In this document: in pieces, positions 5,113-12,270 of the stretch
Numbering within the stretch: the first letter of the stretch is position 1
How the letters are laid out: each line of letters starts with the position of its first letter
NCBI GenBank assembly: GCA_937893115.1
Contig: CALBGK010000135.1
Coordinates: 1-12,270, forward strand
Direction: 5' to 3'
DNA length: 12,270 bases
Source: an uncultured Erysipelotrichaceae bacterium
GTDB taxonomy: Bacteria; Bacillota_I; Bacilli_A; Erysipelotrichales; Erysipelotrichaceae
The notes under the pieces: model-generated
The model's input: only the letters and a program-made list of their open reading frames with translations
Databases searched by the model: none
What the model was told of the DNA's origin: nothing
Made by a program: the position numbers and the translations under genes

Positions 5113-8106
5113 ATGAAACAGAGATGTTTAAAAAAGACTTGTCTATTATTGCTTGTTGGCACATTATTGTTGGTTAATTATCCATTCGCTGGATATACAG
5201 TATATGCTCAAGAAGAACCAACAATAACACAGCCAAGTGACATCGAAGAAACGACAAACACAGAAATTGAAAAGGCTACAGAGCATTCAATTGAGAATGT
5301 AAGTGAGACTAGCGATACTGAAGTTTTAAATACCACTGTTGATACAGATGAAACTATAGAAGTGCCAGAGGAAGCAATGGTTATTTCTGGTGGTGTTTAT
5401 TATGGAATATCTAAGGAATGGTATGATAATAATTATCCTAATGGCGATGTTATCAAATTTGCTCTGACAATACCGAACAATGTTATAAGCATATCTTTCG
5501 AAGGTTTTACTGATACATGGTCAAATGATAAACAAAGAGAAAAGTGCATAACAAACTATAACTATGATAGTGATAAAACATATACAGATAAGTATGAAGT
5601 AGTAAGCATAGATTTTTCAAACGCTACAAATTTAAAAGAAATTGGTAATCAAGCCGCGAACCACAGTACATATTTATCAGGAGCAATAGATTTATCCAAT
5701 ACTAAAGTAGAGACATTGGCTAAATCAGCTTTTAATGATTGTCCTAATATAACGGGTGTTATCTTACCTGCAACATTAAAACATATAGGCAGTACTTCTG
5801 AAGGGAGTGTATTTAATAGCTGCACAAATCTAGAATTTATTCGCACTGCAGGTGGTGATCCTAATGCGATATTTGAATTGCCTAAAGGATTAGAAACCAT
5901 TGGAAAACAAAGCTTTGAAGGATGTAAAGGATTTCCGGCTAATACAACAGTTATAATTCCAGAATCAGTAAAATATGTGGGAACTGAAGCGTTTGATGAG
6001 AGTTCAAATATCACAAATATTTTTGTTATGACCGATGATGCGAATAACTACAATGGCGGTGCCTTCAAAGATAATAATGGCGGGTATGGATTGGGCAAAA
6101 GATTAATAGTCTTTAAGAATTGCGCCTCTAAAAGTACATTTAATCCAAGTGGCCTTACAAGTTACAAAAATGCTGTTACTTACGAATTCACTCTTAAATA
6201 TGATGATGTGAGGGATGAGAAGAAACTTTGGGGACGAGCTGTTAATGTATCTAAGGGAGAAGATGGAAATTGGTTTGTTGATGAAAACTATCTTATTCCA
6301 AATATTCCAGACGAAAGTATTCCTGTTGGATATACTGCTGGATGGATTTATAATGATGCTCCTTTAACTAATAAAACGCTCTTAAAACCATCAGGAGATG
6401 AATTAGTTTTAAATGTATCATATGTATTATCTGAACCAACTATTGAATTTATCGTTGATGGTGAGGCAATTGAAAGCGATAGTACATATCCTAAATTAAA
6501 TCTCTCGAATAATGAAGAACATACCATAGGTGTTAAAGTAAGTCATCCGATAGAGACGGTTGAAAATGCTGATGTCAAAGTTAAATTTGAATACGCATGG
6601 ACAGATGTCTGGAAAGGCGGAAGTCAAGGAGAACGTATGGAAGAGGATGGTTTTGGTAGATATAATCTATGGGACAATCCAGATGTAACAAACACTATAA
6701 GCATTAATGGTCCAGAGCACGAAAGGACAAACACAGGAAATTATTCTGGTGAAGATTATGGTGATGGCTATTATCTTGTAGAAATATATGGATACTATTG
6801 TCCAAAATCTGGTGGTGCATGGAAACTATTCTATAAATCAGCTAGCACTGTCATAGGATCTGATCCTGAGCGCACTACCAATACTGCTTATCTATTCGAT
6901 GTTATCACATCGGCACCAGTTAAAAGTCCTGATGTTACGTTCAGTGGAAATACAGTAAAATATGGATATCATAACGCTGAGATCATAGCTACGGTGTCAG
7001 ACATCGATGGGCAAATAAATACATATCAATGGTACAAATCTACTGATTTTGATAAAAGATCGGGCAAAGAGATAATACCCGGAGCCAATTCAACTAGTTT
7101 AAATATAGAAGATGGAAAAGATGTCGGAAGCTATAACTATTATCTCGAAATCACATCGACCAAAGAATCTAATGGCGATACTATCAAAAAGGATTATCCT
7201 GTAACACTTACAGTTGAAAAAGCACCTAGCACCCTTGTGATTAAGACTCTTAATATGGATAAGACTTACGATAAATTACAAGTATCTAATCCATTAGTTG
7301 AAAAGACAGGAAGCACAAGTCCTATCACCTTTACTTGGTATATCAAGAATGGCGATACTTATACTGAACTGGCTACTAGTCCTAGTGATGCAGGATCTTA
7401 TAAGGTGGTCGCTAGAGTTGAAGAGGATATGAATCATGGTAGTGCTGAGGCAGAAAAGACCTTCGAAATTCTCAAGGCTACACCTAATCTTCCTATCTTA
7501 GATGTCTTTACAATTAAAAAAGGAAGTAGCCTATCTTCTATTAGTCTCCCTACTGGTTTTACATGGTTAGATGAAAACCAAATTGCAAGTGAACTAGGAG
7601 TTCATAGCTTCAAGGCAACCTATATGCCAAGTGATAGTCATAATTATTTGAGCGTGGAAGTTGATATTGCAGTAAATGTCGTTCCAGCTTTAGTTACAAT
7701 CAATCATCTTCCAACTATTAGTGCTAGTGATAAGACTATAACGGTTGGTGATAAGTTCGATCCTAAAAAGGATGTAACAGCTAGCGATATAGAGGATGGT
7801 GATTTATCTGATAAGATTGAGATTGTCGAAAATACTTTAGATGCATCCAAAGCAGGCGCTTACTATATCACCTATAAAGTGGCAGATACCAAAGGTGCCT
7901 ACACTCTTAAACGCATCATTATCACAGTCAAAGATAAGGAAGTGCCAGTTAGCCCATCTAATCCTGATGACGGAAGAATGGAAGTACCTAATACTGGTGT
8001 CAATTCTAAAATAAATCAAAACATCATGATTGGCTCAATGTTTGCGATACTTCTTATCTCAGTTATAGTATCGTTGTTCTACTTTAAACATCATAAAAGT
8101 AAATAA
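5113..8106 (+). CDS. Secreted LRR/Ig-like repeat surface protein with sortase anchor (VPNTG)
   Basis: A 997-residue wall-anchored protein. Domains in order: signal peptide with likely cleavage after VYA (residue 32); an acidic Thr/Glu-rich linker (about 33-88); a BspA/Treponema-type leucine-rich region (about 130-300) with repeats of the LPxxLxxIG and AFxxC kind (A206-C210, L218-P219, A293-F294); a middle region without recognised motifs (about 310-600); Ig/MBG-like beta modules (about 607-855); a DUF5011-like Ig domain with DIEDGDLSDKI (about 866-944); VPNTG at 958-962; a transmembrane helix; and a KHHKSK tail. BspA-type LRR proteins often act in adhesion, but no ligand can be named. AAGGGAGAG (5094-5102) lies ten bases before the ATG. 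No good promoter faces it here; the candidate crossover sites upstream suggest phase-variable expression. A strong terminator follows. Confidence 0.92.
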   Translation: MKQRCLKKTCLLLLVGTLLLVNYPFAGYTVYAQEEPTITQPSDIEETTNTEIEKATEHSIENVSETSDTEVLNTTVDTDETIEVPEEAMVISGGVYYGISKEWYDNNYPNGDVIKFALTIPNNVISISFEGFTDTWSNDKQREKCITNYNYDSDKTYTDKYEVVSIDFSNATNLKEIGNQAANHSTYLSGAIDLSNTKVETLAKSAFNDCPNITGVILPATLKHIGSTSEGSVFNSCTNLEFIRTAGGDPNAIFELPKGLETIGKQSFEGCKGFPANTTVIIPESVKYVGTEAFDESSNITNIFVMTDDANNYNGGAFKDNNGGYGLGKRLIVFKNCASKSTFNPSGLTSYKNAVTYEFTLKYDDVRDEKKLWGRAVNVSKGEDGNWFVDENYLIPNIPDESIPVGYTAGWIYNDAPLTNKTLLKPSGDELVLNVSYVLSEPTIEFIVDGEAIESDSTYPKLNLSNNEEHTIGVKVSHPIETVENADVKVKFEYAWTDVWKGGSQGERMEEDGFGRYNLWDNPDVTNTISINGPEHERTNTGNYSGEDYGDGYYLVEIYGYYCPKSGGAWKLFYKSASTVIGSDPERTTNTAYLFDVITSAPVKSPDVTFSGNTVKYGYHNAEIIATVSDIDGQINTYQWYKSTDFDKRSGKEIIPGANSTSLNIEDGKDVGSYNYYLEITSTKESNGDTIKKDYPVTLTVEKAPSTLVIKTLNMDKTYDKLQVSNPLVEKTGSTSPITFTWYIKNGDTYTELATSPSDAGSYKVVARVEEDMNHGSAEAEKTFEILKATPNLPILDVFTIKKGSSLSSISLPTGFTWLDENQIASELGVHSFKATYMPSDSHNYLSVEVDIAVNVVPALVTINHLPTISASDKTITVGDKFDPKKDVTASDIEDGDLSDKIEIVENTLDASKAGAYYITYKVADTKGAYTLKRIIITVKDKEVPVSPSNPDDGRMEVPNTGVNSKINQNIMIGSMFAILLISVIVSLFYFKHHKSK

Positions 8107-8114
8107 GAAAAACT

Positions 8115-8149
8115 AAAGGTATAGTTCTTTTGCCAACTATGCCTTTTTT
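8115..8149 (+). terminator. Intrinsic terminator of the surface-protein gene
   Basis: A twelve-base stem, AAAGGTATAGTT (8115-8126) with AACTATGCCTTT (8135-8146, one T-G pair), eight-base loop, six T at 8144-8149. It starts nine bases after the stop codon and isolates the surface gene as a single-gene unit. Confidence 0.93.
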
Positions 8150-8161
8150 GATTCTAAGTTA

Positions 8162-8189
8162 GCACTTTAGTGCATTATAATAATATGCA
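8162..8189. repeat. Small hairpin and overlapping near-palindrome upstream of a promoter
   Basis: GCAC-TTTA-GTGC (8162-8173) overlaps TGCAT-N9-ATGCA (8171-8189). There is no T tract, so it is not a terminator. It lies just upstream of the promoter at 8198-8225 and could be a regulator binding site, but short AT-rich dyads also arise by chance. Confidence 0.3.
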
Positions 8190-8197
8190 AATATCTA

Positions 8198-8225
8198 TTT
8201 AGAGATTAAAATACTTTGATATAAT
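8198..8225 (+). promoter_or_regulatory. Promoter of the hypothetical gene at 8299
   Basis: A perfect extended -10, TGATATAAT (8217-8225), with TTTAGA (8198-8203, 4/6) 16 bp upstream of the TATAAT. The expected start near 8232 gives a leader of about 65 bases to the ATG. Confidence 0.75.
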
Positions 8226-8298
8226 TTGAAGAGGCAAGTAAATCAACATAGGAAGATAATTCATTAGATAAAAATAATAAAAGGAAAGGATTGAGGTA

Positions 8299-8955
8299 AT
8301 GCTAAAAGTTAAAAATGATAAGGATAATTACTTAGGCAGATACGATAACGCTGAATATGAGTATATCTTTGGCAGTGATGATGATTTGTTATTGATACGC
8401 AAGACTTATGCAACTGCAGCTAAAAAGCTTGGCAGTATGACAGTTAAGGGTGAGATATTAGAAAGACAAGAGTCTATGTCCCTCTCTCATTTTCTGTATT
8501 TCTTTATAGAAGAGATGGTTGATGCTCTAGAAGATTTTATGAATAATTCTTCCAAAGAGACTATCGATGAAAATAAAGATAGAGTATTAGATATTAATTT
8601 GGAAGATCTATTTAAAAAACTGCCTGAAGAATTTGATGCATCAATCAATAGAATTAGAGATTCCGGCCATATCGTCAGTCAGGAATTTGTCAATTCTTTT
8701 AATGACGGACTCATCTTTGACAGTCATCCACTAGATGATAGTTTAAAGAAATCTAAATTCGTCAAAGCTTTTAAAAGAAGTATGGGACAAATATTATATG
8801 AATACTCATTGCGTTTCAGCTTGAATTACGTGATATCTATCGCCTTTGTGAAGTATTTAAAAGATAATGACGACAAGATAATCTTAGAATATCGAACTAT
8901 GCCTATTCCTTATGAAGCAGCTTTAAAGCTCAGAGAAGAAATAAATGGCGAATAA
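8299..8955 (+). CDS. Hypothetical cytoplasmic protein, family not recognised
   Basis: I do not recognise this 218-residue protein. It has no signal peptide, no clear transmembrane helix and no cysteine-rich or nucleotide-binding motif. The N-terminal ~45 residues look like a beta-rich module (LGRYDNAEYEYIFGSDDDLL). The middle is helical, acidic and Lys/Glu/Asp-rich (about 60-130). A more hydrophobic helical stretch (about 155-185) ends with a conserved-looking YRTMPIPYEAALKLREE tail. AAAGGA (8285-8290) is eight bases before the ATG. It has its own extended -10 promoter and probably its own terminator, so it is a single-gene unit. Coding is supported by the intact frame, ribosome binding site and codon usage like its neighbours. 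Function unknown. Confidence 0.85.
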   Translation: MLKVKNDKDNYLGRYDNAEYEYIFGSDDDLLLIRKTYATAAKKLGSMTVKGEILERQESMSLSHFLYFFIEEMVDALEDFMNNSSKETIDENKDRVLDINLEDLFKKLPEEFDASINRIRDSGHIVSQEFVNSFNDGLIFDSHPLDDSLKKSKFVKAFKRSMGQILYEYSLRFSLNYVISIAFVKYLKDNDDKIILEYRTMPIPYEAALKLREEINGE

Positions 8956-9004
8956 GTTCGGTTAAATAACTCTGATGTTTCATTTATTTTGATAAAGAAA
9001 AGTA

Positions 9005-9054
9005 CCATTTGAATTCGAATATATCCCCTATATCTAGAAAGTGGCGTTTTTTTT
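9005..9054 (+). terminator. Probable intrinsic terminator after the hypothetical gene
   Basis: CCATTT (9005-9010) can pair with AAGTGG (9039-9044) around an inner ATATA/TATAT hairpin (9019-9023 with 9029-9033), then GCG... eight T (9047-9054; the run of T begins two bases after the stem). The stem is interrupted and AT-rich, so strength is uncertain. Confidence 0.5.
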
Positions 9055-9072
9055 GTATAATTTTTTGTATAA
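9049..9072 (+). repeat. Perfect 12-bp tandem duplication carrying two TATAAT boxes
   Basis: TTTTTTGTATAA occurs twice back to back (9049-9060 and 9061-9072), giving perfect TATAAT hexamers at 9056-9061 and 9068-9073 upstream of the small membrane-protein gene. The -35 regions are poor. A similar TTGTATAAT precedes the glycosyltransferase at 9419-9427. The duplication probably supplies tandem -10 elements, though slippage in an AT-rich tract is an equally simple origin. Confidence 0.55.
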
Positions 9073-9148
9073 TTTAATTAAAGATAAATATTAAAGATCA
9101 TAATTAAAAGAAATACAGTATCTTTTCTAATCAAGGCAGGTGAATAAT

Positions 9149-9394
9149 ATGAAAAAAGAAAAATGGATTACTGTAACTAATAAGTATACTTACTTACTTC
9201 TTCTAACAATTCCTGTGGCTATTATTAAGATAATATTCTATGACTTGAAGCAAACCAATATCAGCGATATCAGTTTCCAGATATTCTTATCAATCATAAT
9301 AGCCATAATAGGAATCTACTTCTTTGTGAGATTGAATAGCTATTCACTATGGATGAACCCAAATCATCCAAAACCAAACAATGATGATAGGTAG
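9149..9394 (+). CDS. Small two-helix membrane protein, unknown function
   Basis: An 81-residue protein with two hydrophobic segments: about 14-34 (LLLLTIPVAIIKIIF) and about 44-65 (IFLSIIIAIIGIYFFV), separated by a short polar loop and ended by an Asn/Pro/Asp-rich tail (NPNHPKPNNDDR). I do not recognise the family. A longer reading from GTG at 9140 adds three residues but leaves only three bases after AAGG; ATG at 9149 has AGGTG (9138-9142) six bases upstream and is preferred. The stop codon lies inside the stem of the following terminator, which supports a compact single-gene unit. It precedes the envelope-polymer pair but is separated from it by that terminator and a new promoter. Confidence 0.75.
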   Translation: MKKEKWITVTNKYTYLLLLTIPVAIIKIIFYDLKQTNISDISFQIFLSIIIAIIGIYFFVRLNSYSLWMNPNHPKPNNDDR

Positions 9395-9411
9395 TAACTA
9401 CCTATCGTTTT
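9386..9411 (+). terminator. Intrinsic terminator overlapping the preceding stop codon
   Basis: A perfect nine-base stem, GATAGGTAG (9386-9394) and CTACCTATC (9398-9406), with a three-base loop, then GTTTTTGATTT. The TAG stop (9392-9394) is the top of the stem, so a terminating ribosome may influence folding. A T tract of only five makes it moderate in strength. Confidence 0.8.
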
Positions 9412-9421
9412 TGATTTGTTG

Positions 9422-9427
9422 TATAAT
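9422..9427 (+). promoter_or_regulatory. Candidate -10 element of the glycosyltransferase/LtaS-like operon
   Basis: A perfect TATAAT lies 20 bp before the ATG. The expected start (about 9434) leaves a leader of about 14 bases holding TTGGAG (9435-9440). The -35 position overlaps the preceding terminator and matches consensus poorly, so confidence is moderate. Confidence 0.5.
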
Positions 9428-9447
9428 ACGATAGTTGGAGAAAAATT

Positions 9448-10401
9448 ATGACAAGATGTGCAATAGTAGTGCCATGTTACAACGAAGAAGAAGTATTTGA
9501 AGATAGTAATGCTAAACTCTTAGTGGTACTTAAAGATTTAATAGATAAAAAGAAGATATCAAATGATAGCTATATTTTATATGTTGATGACGGATCGAAA
9601 GATAAGACTTGGGCAAAGATTAAAAAAGCCTATGATGAAAGTAAACATGTCTATGGCTTAAAATTAGCTGCTAATAAGGGGCATCAAAATGCCTTATATG
9701 CAGGTCTTATGCATGCTAAGGAAAATACAGATATCTCGATATCGATAGATGCTGATTTACAAGATGATACAAATGTAATGGAAGAAATGATAGACCATTA
9801 TCATAATGGCAGTGATATCGTCTTTGGTGTTAGAAATGATAGAAGCAGTGATTCTTTCTTTAAACGTTTTACTGCTCAATCATTCTATAAATTAATGAAT
9901 ATCTTAGGAGCTAAGAGTGTCTATAATCACGCTGACTTCCGTTTGATGTCTAAAAGGGCGATGGAAGAATTATCCTTGTACGAAGAGACACATTTATTCT
10001 TGCGCGGTATCATGCCAGAATTAGGCTTTAAGACTTCGATGGTCTACTATTCACGTAAAGAGCGCTTGATGGGCGAATCAAAATATCCTTTAAAGAAGAT
10101 GTTATCATTTGCTTTTAATGGTATTACTTCCTTTAGTGTTAAACCACTGACTCTAATTTTATATATTGGTTTTGTTTCTATTCTTGTCAGTCTCATTGCC
10201 ATCATATATGCCATCTTCAGACATTTTAGTGGTGAGACTATTACTGGTTGGACTTCCCTATTTGCCTCTATTTGGTTTATAGGTGGTGTTCAACTTGTGT
10301 CGGTTGGTATTATCGGCCAATATGTCGGTAAGAATTTCATCGAGTCTAAACATCGACCAAGATATTATATTGAGGAATATATTAATCACGATAAGAAATG
10401 A
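9448..10401 (+). CDS. GT2-family polyprenyl-phosphate glycosyltransferase (GtrB/DPM1-like)
   Basis: Transfers a sugar from a nucleotide donor to a polyprenyl phosphate on the cytoplasmic face of the membrane, providing a lipid-linked sugar for flipping and attachment to envelope polymers. This follows from the GtrB/dolichol-phosphate-mannose-synthase family; the actual sugar is not readable. Seen: VVPCYNEEE near the start (7-15), VDDGSKDKT (46-54) binding the nucleotide, and the metal/acceptor motif DADLQDD (101-107). A FRLMSKRAM stretch and the amphipathic region around ESKYPLKKMLSFAFNG follow, then two C-terminal transmembrane helices (about 234-258 and 268-292) as in GtrB. The 317 residues are typical. 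TTGGAG lies seven bases upstream of ATG. Its TGA overlaps the ATG of the next gene by four bases, implying coupled translation. Confidence 0.93.
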   Translation: MTRCAIVVPCYNEEEVFEDSNAKLLVVLKDLIDKKKISNDSYILYVDDGSKDKTWAKIKKAYDESKHVYGLKLAANKGHQNALYAGLMHAKENTDISISIDADLQDDTNVMEEMIDHYHNGSDIVFGVRNDRSSDSFFKRFTAQSFYKLMNILGAKSVYNHADFRLMSKRAMEELSLYEETHLFLRGIMPELGFKTSMVYYSRKERLMGESKYPLKKMLSFAFNGITSFSVKPLTLILYIGFVSILVSLIAIIYAIFRHFSGETITGWTSLFASIWFIGGVQLVSVGIIGQYVGKNFIESKHRPRYYIEEYINHDKK

Positions 10402-12254
10402 TCAAGAAGATACTTAATTATTTTGATATACCACTACTATTTTTATTAATAATAACGAATGAATTACTTATTCGTTATTTTTGTGGTTTAGAATTATTTG
10501 TCTTCCAATCCTTTCTATATGATATCTTTTTCTTTTTGTTTCTTGTCGCAATCTTAATCTTATTGAATAAGATGTGGCGCAAGATAGCTGAAGTCATCAT
10601 CATCACTATAATATCGGTATATTCTTTCGCTCAAAGTTTTCACTATATCTTCTTTAAGACCTTCTTCTCTTTTAGGAAGTTGACGGTCGGCGGAGAATTA
10701 GCCAATGTTATCGGGGAGATATTTGATAAGTTTAATCCTTTATTTTTCTTATTTATCATTCCTATTATCATCATGTGTCTATATAAGACTAGTGATTACG
10801 AGTTTAAATTTAAAACTAAGATAATTAGTATTATATCTTTATGCCTACTAGGAGTTCTAGGTTTAAATGGCATTAAGCTATATTTAAGCAACGATTATGC
10901 GAGTGATAAGTCTTGGCAAAAAGACTATTATCTTTTAAGTTGGATGCAAAATAAGACAAGATATCTCGATCGTTTCGGTATAGGTCAATACATCTATAAA
11001 GATATCTGTTTAACTTTTAAACCGGTTCAGGAATTAACTGAAGAAGAAAAGGTGCAAGTGGATGAGTTTGTCGATAATTATAATGATGTAGAAACTAATG
11101 AGATGACAGGCTTTTTTGAAGGTAAGAATCTCATCGTGATTTTATGCGAGTCCTTTGATGAAAGTGCAATACTCAGCGATTTGACGCCGACATTATACAA
11201 GCTTCAAAATGAAGGCTATTACTTTAATAATTATTACGCACCTATCTATGAGGTAGCGACGGGCGATAGTGAATTTATCTCTCAAACAGGCATGGTTCCA
11301 TCTATCGACTATGGTACGACATCTTATACCTTCCATCTAAATCATTATCCTAATGCCCTAGCTAACTTGTTTAAAGATGAAGGATATAAAGTTAATTCTT
11401 TTCATTCTTATATATCTAATTTCTATAATCGAGAAGCTATTCATGAATCGTTTGGTTTTGAAACCTTCTATGATATGGATAAGTTAAATCTAAAACGCTT
11501 TGAAGGTTACAAAGAGACAATTAACTGGATCAAGGATGAAGAGTTGTTTAGAGCCATGTTAGAGAAGACGGATTATAGCGAACCATTCTATAATTTTGTG
11601 ATTACAGCTAGCGGTCATATGCCATATCGTAGTAGTCGTAAAGAACTAGAAGAAAATCTAGAAGTCATCAATGCTAATCCTAAATATCAAAATTTAAATA
11701 ATGAAGTCAAGAATTACTATGCTGCTCAAATGTTATTAGACCAAGGACTAGAAGTATTAATTGAAGGCCTAGAAGCAAAAGGTGAATTAGATGATACAGT
11801 CATCGTCTTATTTGGTGACCACTATCCATATGGTTTAAGTAATGAAGAAGCAATAAAATATCTTTTAAAAGATGAAGAGAGTGTCGAAGTATATAAAGTT
11901 CCCCTAATCATATATAATAGTGAATTGGAAGGAAGAATAGATAATACTATTTGTTCGACATTCGACTTATATCCGACTATCGCCAATCTTTTTAATCTCG
12001 ATACTTCAGCCTACTACAAGGCAGGTTATGACATATTCGCTGATAATATCGATAGATTTGTCTTATTTGAGGATGGCAGTCTCTTGAGTGAATATATCTA
12101 TTATGATTCCGGCAGTAATACTATTACGGGTCTAAATGGTGTAGATGATGATACAGCGCTCATGTTCTATAATGAGATAGCGCCAAAGGCCCAAGATTTG
12201 CTCAAGTATAGTCAGGATATCCTTCTTAGTGATTATTATAGAGATGAGGAATGA
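10398..12254 (+). CDS. LtaS-like phosphoglycerol transferase (sulfatase-fold membrane enzyme)
   Basis: A membrane protein with an extracellular alkaline-phosphatase/sulfatase-fold domain, of the family that transfers glycerol-phosphate from phosphatidylglycerol to build lipoteichoic acid or decorate glycans. The N-terminal ~165 residues form about five hydrophobic helices; the catalytic domain runs from about 240 to 560. Compared with S. aureus LtaS active-site positions (E255, T300, W354/R356, H416, D475/H476), I see E251 (ILCESFDE), T288 (ATGDSEF), Y343-N344-R345, H407 (SGHMPY) and D474-H475 (GDHYPYG). All key ligands are therefore present, with Trp replaced by Tyr. The 618 residues are near the ~640 of LtaS. 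The start overlaps the glycosyltransferase stop in ATGA, with only weak Shine-Dalgarno sequence, so reinitiation is likely. It may be a true LTA synthase or an LTA-primase/glycan phosphoglycerol transferase; context does not decide. Confidence 0.92.
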   Translation: MIKKILNYFDIPLLFLLIITNELLIRYFCGLELFVFQSFLYDIFFFLFLVAILILLNKMWRKIAEVIIITIISVYSFAQSFHYIFFKTFFSFRKLTVGGELANVIGEIFDKFNPLFFLFIIPIIIMCLYKTSDYEFKFKTKIISIISLCLLGVLGLNGIKLYLSNDYASDKSWQKDYYLLSWMQNKTRYLDRFGIGQYIYKDICLTFKPVQELTEEEKVQVDEFVDNYNDVETNEMTGFFEGKNLIVILCESFDESAILSDLTPTLYKLQNEGYYFNNYYAPIYEVATGDSEFISQTGMVPSIDYGTTSYTFHLNHYPNALANLFKDEGYKVNSFHSYISNFYNREAIHESFGFETFYDMDKLNLKRFEGYKETINWIKDEELFRAMLEKTDYSEPFYNFVITASGHMPYRSSRKELEENLEVINANPKYQNLNNEVKNYYAAQMLLDQGLEVLIEGLEAKGELDDTVIVLFGDHYPYGLSNEEAIKYLLKDEESVEVYKVPLIIYNSELEGRIDNTICSTFDLYPTIANLFNLDTSAYYKAGYDIFADNIDRFVLFEDGSLLSEYIYYDSGSNTITGLNGVDDDTALMFYNEIAPKAQDLLKYSQDILLSDYYRDEE

Positions 12255-12257
12255 GAA

Positions 12258-12270
12258 ATGGAAATTAATG
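12258..12270 (+). CDS. Possible next gene of the operon (only first four codons visible)
   Basis: ATG at 12258 follows GAGGA (12246-12250) by seven bases and the preceding stop by three. It reads MEIN before the window ends. The spacing is that of a third operon gene, but nothing can be said of its product. Confidence 0.45.

Noticed and set aside
5649..6014. Reverse-strand frame of 121 codons inside the surface-protein gene
   Set aside because: It is antisense to a clear LRR coding region, with no independent ribosome binding site or homology that I can see.
8991..9015. A possible third crossover site (AAAAGTACCATTTGA)
   Set aside because: Only part of one half-site resembles AAAGT-GT-ACCTT; the other half is CATTT and there is no dyad symmetry. 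Better explained as the foot of the terminator hairpin.

Overview
The window looks like the replication-origin end of a low-GC Gram-positive (Firmicutes-type) chromosome. The evidence is AT-rich coding sequence, strong AGGAGG-type ribosome binding sites, a T-box leader, a sortase-anchored wall protein and a lipoteichoic-acid-synthase-like enzyme. TGA is used as a stop and Trp is TGG, so this is not a Mollicute-type code. An Erysipelotrichia-like host would fit, but the sequence alone does not prove it.

Layout. (1) 1-888, minus strand: the N-terminal two thirds of dnaA, running off the left edge. (2) 889-1330: a DnaA-box-rich region, the probable oriC. (3) 1340-4222, plus strand: a methionine import operon (metN-metI-metQ) behind a sigma-A-type promoter and a T-box riboswitch with a predicted ATG (Met) specifier, closed by an intrinsic terminator. 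(4) 4297-8149: a small serine recombinase, then a ~146-bp segment bounded by inverted recombination sites, then a 997-residue secreted LRR/Ig-like wall-anchored protein and its terminator. (5) 8198-9411: an unrecognised cytoplasmic protein and a tiny two-helix membrane protein, each apparently its own unit. (6) 9422-12270: a polyprenyl-phosphate-type GT2 glycosyltransferase overlapping by 4 bp an LtaS-like phosphoglycerol transferase, with the first codons of another gene at the right edge.

The most interesting part is 4297-5115. The serine recombinase carries the full resolvase/invertase catalytic set. Between its stop codon and the surface-protein start lie two inverted copies of a site built as AAGGT-AC-ACCTT (second copy AAAGT-GT-ACCTT, opposite orientation), each an imperfect dyad around an asymmetric two-base centre, as expected for serine recombinase crossover sites. 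The segment between them carries a good promoter (TTGATA, 18 bp, TATACT) that points away from the surface gene in this copy. Inversion would place it about 75 bp upstream of the start codon and aim it at the gene. I read this as a self-contained ON/OFF phase-variation switch for a cell-surface protein, captured in the OFF state. The parts are visible in the sequence; inversion itself is inferred.

The other systems are conventional: methionine uptake tuned by uncharged tRNA-Met, chromosome initiation, and cell-envelope polymer synthesis. It is unusual that metNIQ sits directly across the origin from dnaA, where rpmH-rnpA are commonly found in this phylum.
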